A stretch of DNA of 25,411 nucleotides from Clostridia bacterium (GTDB taxonomy: Bacteria > Bacillota_A > Clostridia > Oscillospirales > CAG-272). Location: positions 1 through 25,411 of the forward strand of contig JAFXWT010000329.1 of the NCBI GenBank assembly GCA_017542695.1. Direction: 5' to 3'. The position numbers were made by a program, and so were the translations under genes. The notes under the pieces were generated by a model. That model had not been told where the DNA came from. It made no database searches and saw only the letters and a program-made list of their open reading frames with translations. How positions within the stretch are numbered: the stretch's first letter is position 1; every line of letters starts with the position of its first letter. Below, one piece after another: positions 22,648 to 25,411 of this stretch.

Positions 22648-22672
22648 ATACAGATGTAAAACAAAATGCGAC

Positions 22673-22697
22673 AAGGGCGGCGCGCCCTTTTCTTTTT
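22673..22697 (+). terminator. Second terminator-like hairpin upstream of the phosphatidyltransferase
   Basis: AAGGGCG (22673-22679) pairs with CGCCCTT (22683-22689) around GCG, followed by TTCTTTTT. With the hairpin at 22584 it would stop plus-strand transcripts before the next promoter. Confidence 0.6.
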
Positions 22698-22752
22698 CAT
22701 CAAAAAAGCGCGACTGTTTTTTCACCGAAAAAAACAATTTTCGCACTTTTCC

Positions 22753-22781
22753 TTGACAAATCGGGGATATTCGAGTAAACT
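22753..22781 (+). promoter_or_regulatory. Promoter of the phosphatidyltransferase gene
   Basis: A perfect TTGACA and TAAACT are separated by 17 bases, about 48 bases before the ATG. Confidence 0.78.
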
Positions 22782-22829
22782 TTAATATATAATAATATTA
22801 TTGAATAAAGGTCAGAAAAAAACGTTGTC

Positions 22830-23423
22830 ATGAAAGATTACAGTCACAAATTCTGGACAATACCGAATATAATAACGATAGCTCGTCTCATTATCATCAT
22901 CCCGATGTTCGTGACGTTTTTTGCGGAGCATTACCTCGCAACACTGATAATCATCACTGTATCGGGCGTTTCCGATGTTGTCGACGGTATAATAGCACGC
23001 AAATTCAACATGATCTCCGAAATCGGAAAAATACTCGATCCGATAGCGGACAAGCTGACTCAGCTTTCCATTCTTGCCCTGCTTTCATTCGAACAACCGC
23101 TTTTGCTCATCCCGTTCGGGATACTCGCCGTCAAGGAACTGACGTCGGGCATCATCGGCATACACGTCGTAAAGCAGATAAATCATATGCTCACGGCGGA
23201 ATGGCACGGCAAGCTATCTACAGTGTTCCTTTACCTTATGATGGGCGCGCATATGCTGATGCTCGCCATTACCGGCGAGATATGCGTCCCCGCGACGTAT
23301 ATCCTGATCGCCGTATCGTCCGCGCTGATACTCCTTTCGTTCGTGCTGTACCTGCTCCGCTACCGCCGAGTGATGCGGGAACACAGAAGCAAACAGATAA
23401 AAGAAGAAGAAAAAACGGAATAA
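22830..23423 (+). CDS. CDP-alcohol phosphatidyltransferase (PgsA-like)
   Basis: These membrane enzymes swap CMP on a CDP-lipid for an alcohol phosphate; the nearest role is phosphatidylglycerophosphate synthase, the route to phosphatidylglycerol, which is Lgt's donor. The 197-residue protein opens with the typical IPNIITIARL and contains the full catalytic motif at about 48-74: DVVDGIIAR, eight residues, G, three, D, three, D (as GKILDPIADK). It has about five to six membrane helices and a charged C-terminus. PgsA is favoured by length and by the N-terminal segment, but cardiolipin-synthase-type members of the same family look alike. The ribosome-binding site is weak: AAAGGT lies about 17 bases before the ATG. 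Confidence 0.85.
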   Translation: MKDYSHKFWTIPNIITIARLIIIIPMFVTFFAEHYLATLIIITVSGVSDVVDGIIARKFNMISEIGKILDPIADKLTQLSILALLSFEQPLLLIPFGILAVKELTSGIIGIHVVKQINHMLTAEWHGKLSTVFLYLMMGAHMLMLAITGEICVPATYILIAVSSALILLSFVLYLLRYRRVMREHRSKQIKEEEKTE

Positions 23424-23426
23424 AAC

Positions 23427-23450
23427 AAAGCCCTCGCATGAGGGCTTTTT
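23427..23450. terminator. Bidirectional terminator between the phosphatidyltransferase and the propeller protein
   Basis: AAAGCCCTC (23427-23435) pairs with GAGGGCTTT (23440-23448) around GCAT. T residues follow on the plus strand, and a T-rich tract follows on the minus strand. Confidence 0.85.
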
Positions 23451-23453
23451 GAT

Positions 23454-24908
23454 TTATTCAAACCACATCGAGTACATTTTCGCGTCGCGCATACGGAATT
23501 TCAGCGTCACGGGTTTTCCCGCGAGCGAGCCGATGTCGAAGTCGCCGAAAACAACGCGGCGGTCGATTGTGTTGCCGAACACCTCGACGCTCTCGCCGCT
23601 TGAAATGATATTCCCGTTTTCGTCGAGAACGGAAACGTAAATATACCCGTAAGCCGACGTTTCAAAATTCAGGTGAAGCGCGTCTCCGTCGAAAATTATC
23701 GGTTTCGTCGTGACAACGCGCTCGTCTCCGCCCGCCGCAATGCACGCAAATCCGTCCTTTCTGATCTCGTATCTGTTGAGCGGGCGCGCATACCCGAACG
23801 AGAAATGGCGGTCGATCGTGTAAAGATTATAATATTCCCTGCCCGAGTCGATCATGCCGTAGGCAAGATAGCAGTCTCCGTAGATCCAGTTGTGCTCGTC
23901 CTCGTATCCGGGCGAAAGAAACGCCTCGTTATATCTGTGCCATGTTTTGCCGTCGTGAGAGCACATGAAAATGCAGTCGGTAGACACGCGCCCCGTGCGC
24001 GCCTCGATGCGCTCCGTCGCGGCTTTTTTGATCTTGTAACTCGCCATTTGCTCGATATTCGCCGTCCATTCTGGGCGCTCGCAGTACCTGACGGGGAAGC
24101 CGACGAATATCGGCGCGCGGCCGTATATCTCGATATTGTTTGTGTAAAGCGGATAATCGAGCCCGTCGTCGAATTTTATCAGCTCGGGCGTCGACCACGT
24201 GTAAAAATCGTCCGAATACATAACGCGTATGTCGCGCGTCGCCGCGTTGACGATTTTGCCGCCGAAATGATATATTTCATTCATTGTGAGCGGCTTGTCG
24301 TTTGGCGTATCGGGGAGATTGTGAAAGCTGCGGAAGAAGCAGACGTATTTTTCCCCGTCCCACATTGCCGTGTTGAGCGAATCGAACGTGCCGTAGCGCG
24401 TCATCGGGTGGGAGAGTGTGAAATGATACCCGTCAGGCGAAAAAAAGCAGCAAAGCGACGTTTTTTCCTCTCCGTCGGGATGGAGGATCTTTGCCGGACC
24501 TATCGCCTTGTATTTTTCGTCGATCGGGCAGGCGGGGTTGGTATCGTAAAAGACGAAGATGCCGTCTTTGACGCGGTCGATGACGATGTTGTTTTCCTCA
24601 ATGTCAAGCCCGTCGAAGATATCGAGGTGCGGGCGGCGCCAGTGAAGTCCGTCCTCGCTTTCGACGACGCACACGCACGGAGCGAATCCGCTCTCGTACC
24701 ACGGCTGGTAGTACATCTTGTACCCCTTATCGTCCTTCAATATGCACGGATAGCTGATGCTGAACGTCTCGTTCGGCTGATCGAATTCAAATATACATTC
24801 CTTTTTTACCGGCGGATTCACGCGGAGCTCCGCGCTCGTTTTCTCTTCGTCGATGAGATAATTATCCCAGAAAACCTGCCTTGATTTGCCTATGTTTATC
24901 TCTTTCAT
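23454..24908 (-). CDS. Glycoside-hydrolase-like protein, predicted five-bladed beta-propeller
   Basis: The 484-residue protein starts with RQVFWDNYLIDEEKTSAELR, an opening I associate with a large, mostly uncharacterised group whose fold resembles GH43/GH32 five-bladed propellers (arabinanase/levansucrase superfamily). Repeated propeller-type phrases support this: GYKMYYQPWY, VVESEDGLHWRRP, AMWDGEKYVCFFRS, RVMYSDDFYTWSTP and MCSHDGKTWHRYN. From about 390 on a beta-sandwich-like C-terminal domain follows, ending in MRDAKMYSMWF. No signal peptide is visible, so it is probably cytoplasmic. The ATG is chosen for the GGAGG site 7 bases upstream; the open frame extends 33 codons further. Substrate and activity are unknown; sugar hydrolysis is inferred from the fold only. 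Confidence 0.7.
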   Translation of the reverse strand: MKEINIGKSRQVFWDNYLIDEEKTSAELRVNPPVKKECIFEFDQPNETFSISYPCILKDDKGYKMYYQPWYESGFAPCVCVVESEDGLHWRRPHLDIFDGLDIEENNIVIDRVKDGIFVFYDTNPACPIDEKYKAIGPAKILHPDGEEKTSLCCFFSPDGYHFTLSHPMTRYGTFDSLNTAMWDGEKYVCFFRSFHNLPDTPNDKPLTMNEIYHFGGKIVNAATRDIRVMYSDDFYTWSTPELIKFDDGLDYPLYTNNIEIYGRAPIFVGFPVRYCERPEWTANIEQMASYKIKKAATERIEARTGRVSTDCIFMCSHDGKTWHRYNEAFLSPGYEDEHNWIYGDCYLAYGMIDSGREYYNLYTIDRHFSFGYARPLNRYEIRKDGFACIAAGGDERVVTTKPIIFDGDALHLNFETSAYGYIYVSVLDENGNIISSGESVEVFGNTIDRRVVFGDFDIGSLAGKPVTLKFRMRDAKMYSMWFE

Positions 24909-24942
24909 TTCGTTCCCTCCGATTTTTTTGCCTTCAACGTCT

Positions 24943-24970
24943 ATTATACAGTACCGCCGGAAAAAATCAA
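24943..24970 (-). promoter_or_regulatory. Promoter of the propeller protein gene
   Basis: On the minus strand TTGATT and a perfect TATAAT are separated by 16 bases, about 35 bases before the ATG. Confidence 0.72.
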
Positions 24971-25007
24971 GTTTTTTTGCATAAATAATCGAACATCGTA
25001 TCGGCAC

Positions 25008-25035
25008 TTGAAAAAAATCCGATATTCGCTATAAT
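25008..25035 (+). promoter_or_regulatory. Promoter of the acyltransferase gene
   Basis: TTGAAA (25008-25013) and a perfect TATAAT (25030-25035) are separated by 16 bases. It is divergent from the promoter at 24943-24970. Confidence 0.75.
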
Positions 25036-25099
25036 ATATATTGAGAAAAAACGGACTGTCTTGCGACTAATACACAGACACACAAATCGAGAGGACAAT

Positions 25100-25411
25100 A
25101 TGGAAAACTTACAAAAAGAAAAAAATTACGGGATTGAACTGCTTCGCATACTTGCAATCGTGTTTGTGCTGATACTGCACATACTCGGTCGCGGCGGCAT
25201 TTATCCCTACACGGGATCAAGCATTGTCACCTCCGAGCGTGCGGCGAATTACGCGGCGGCGTGGACGCTCGAAACGGCCGCCTACGGCGCGGTCGATCTC
25301 TTCGCGCTGATATCGGGATTCGTCGGGCTTTACTCGACGTTCAAATTCAAAAAGTGGCTTCGCCTCTGGGTGCTCGTCGTGTTCTGGGGAGTGTTCGAGT
25401 TCTTCCTGTTC
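25100..25411 (+). CDS. Acyltransferase-3 family membrane protein, 3' truncated
   Basis: Acyltransferase-3 (OafA/WecH-like) proteins are polytopic membrane enzymes that O-acetylate or otherwise acylate cell-surface sugars. Only the first 104 residues lie in the window and the frame stays open to the last base. A cytoplasmic leader (MENLQKEKNYGIE) is followed by helix 1 with the family's conserved histidine in LLRILAIVFVLILHIL, then GAVDLFALISGFVGLYS, the second conserved motif, and the start of a third helix. The ATG has a GAGAGGA site and a good promoter. The product may modify exopolysaccharide or cell wall; the acceptor cannot be told from this fragment. Confidence 0.85.
   Translation, partial: MENLQKEKNYGIELLRILAIVFVLILHILGRGGIYPYTGSSIVTSERAANYAAAWTLETAAYGAVDLFALISGFVGLYSTFKFKKWLRLWVLVVFWGVFEFFLF

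Noticed and set aside
23673..24884. A 403-codon open frame on the plus strand.
   Set aside because: It is antisense to the well-supported propeller gene and has the Arg/Val-rich composition typical of reverse frames.
1..25411. tRNA or rRNA genes, CRISPR arrays, phage or integrase genes.
   Set aside because: No regularly spaced direct repeats, no tRNA-like cloverleaf or TTCGANTC arm in context, and no integrase, transposase or phage structural protein was seen.

Overview
The window looks like chromosomal DNA from an uncultured, probably gut-associated member of the Clostridia (Bacillota), most likely a relative of the Oscillospirales or Christensenellales. The evidence is the gene content: a clostridial division/cell-wall cluster with FtsW directly followed by MurG, a meso-diaminopimelate-type MurE, DUF1836, DUF4830, BlaI-family, TIGR04086 and EndoA-like MazF proteins. 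Shine-Dalgarno sites are strong, sigma-A-type promoters are clear, and nearly every transcription unit ends in a rho-independent terminator. Species and genus cannot be fixed from the sequence alone.

Layout. (1) 1-7072: late division and cell-wall (dcw) genes murE (5' truncated), murF, mraY, ftsW and murG form one tight operon ended by a terminator. ftsZ follows on its own promoter. murD, murC, murB, ftsQ and ftsA are not in their common places here. (2) 7098-11202: a minus-strand pcp/lipoprotein operon, a plus-strand mazF-type toxin gene without a visible antitoxin, and minus-strand nadE. (3) 11313-14882: yajC and a TIGR04086 membrane protein on plus converge on lgt-folD on minus. Between the convergent genes sits a 556-bp element with perfect 19-bp terminal inverted repeats, apparently inserted into the loop of the terminator the two units once shared. 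(4) 14944-18950: an NfeD/SPFH membrane-microdomain operon with tandem promoters, a small membrane protein, and a GH127-type beta-L-arabinofuranosidase. (5) 18953-22830: a sugar-nucleotidyltransferase-like protein, a lipoprotein, a composite hairpin-repeat tract, a DUF1836 regulator, a DUF4830 protein and a BlaI-type repressor whose 3' end overlaps DUF4830. (6) 22753-25411: a CDP-alcohol phosphatidyltransferase, an unassigned beta-propeller glycoside-hydrolase-like protein, and the start of an acyltransferase-3 family membrane protein.

How the genes work together. The first block makes lipid I and lipid II precursors (MurE, MurF, MraY, MurG) and supplies the septal polymerase (FtsW) and cytokinetic ring (FtsZ). 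Lgt, YajC, the phosphatidyltransferase and the NfeD/SPFH pair all serve the membrane or lipoprotein maturation, and two predicted lipoproteins in the window would be Lgt substrates. GH127 and the propeller protein suggest plant-glycan use, but they are not in one operon.

The most unusual object is the 12426-12981 element. It carries concentrically nested inverted repeats, three related AATAC/GTATT stem-loops and no convincing protein. It is best read as a non-autonomous mobile element or a structured-RNA/DNA element targeting terminator loops. Other points of interest are a BlaI promoter overlapped by an inverted repeat, the antisense DUF4830/blaI arrangement, terminator hairpins abutting two start codons, and palindromes in the mazF leader.
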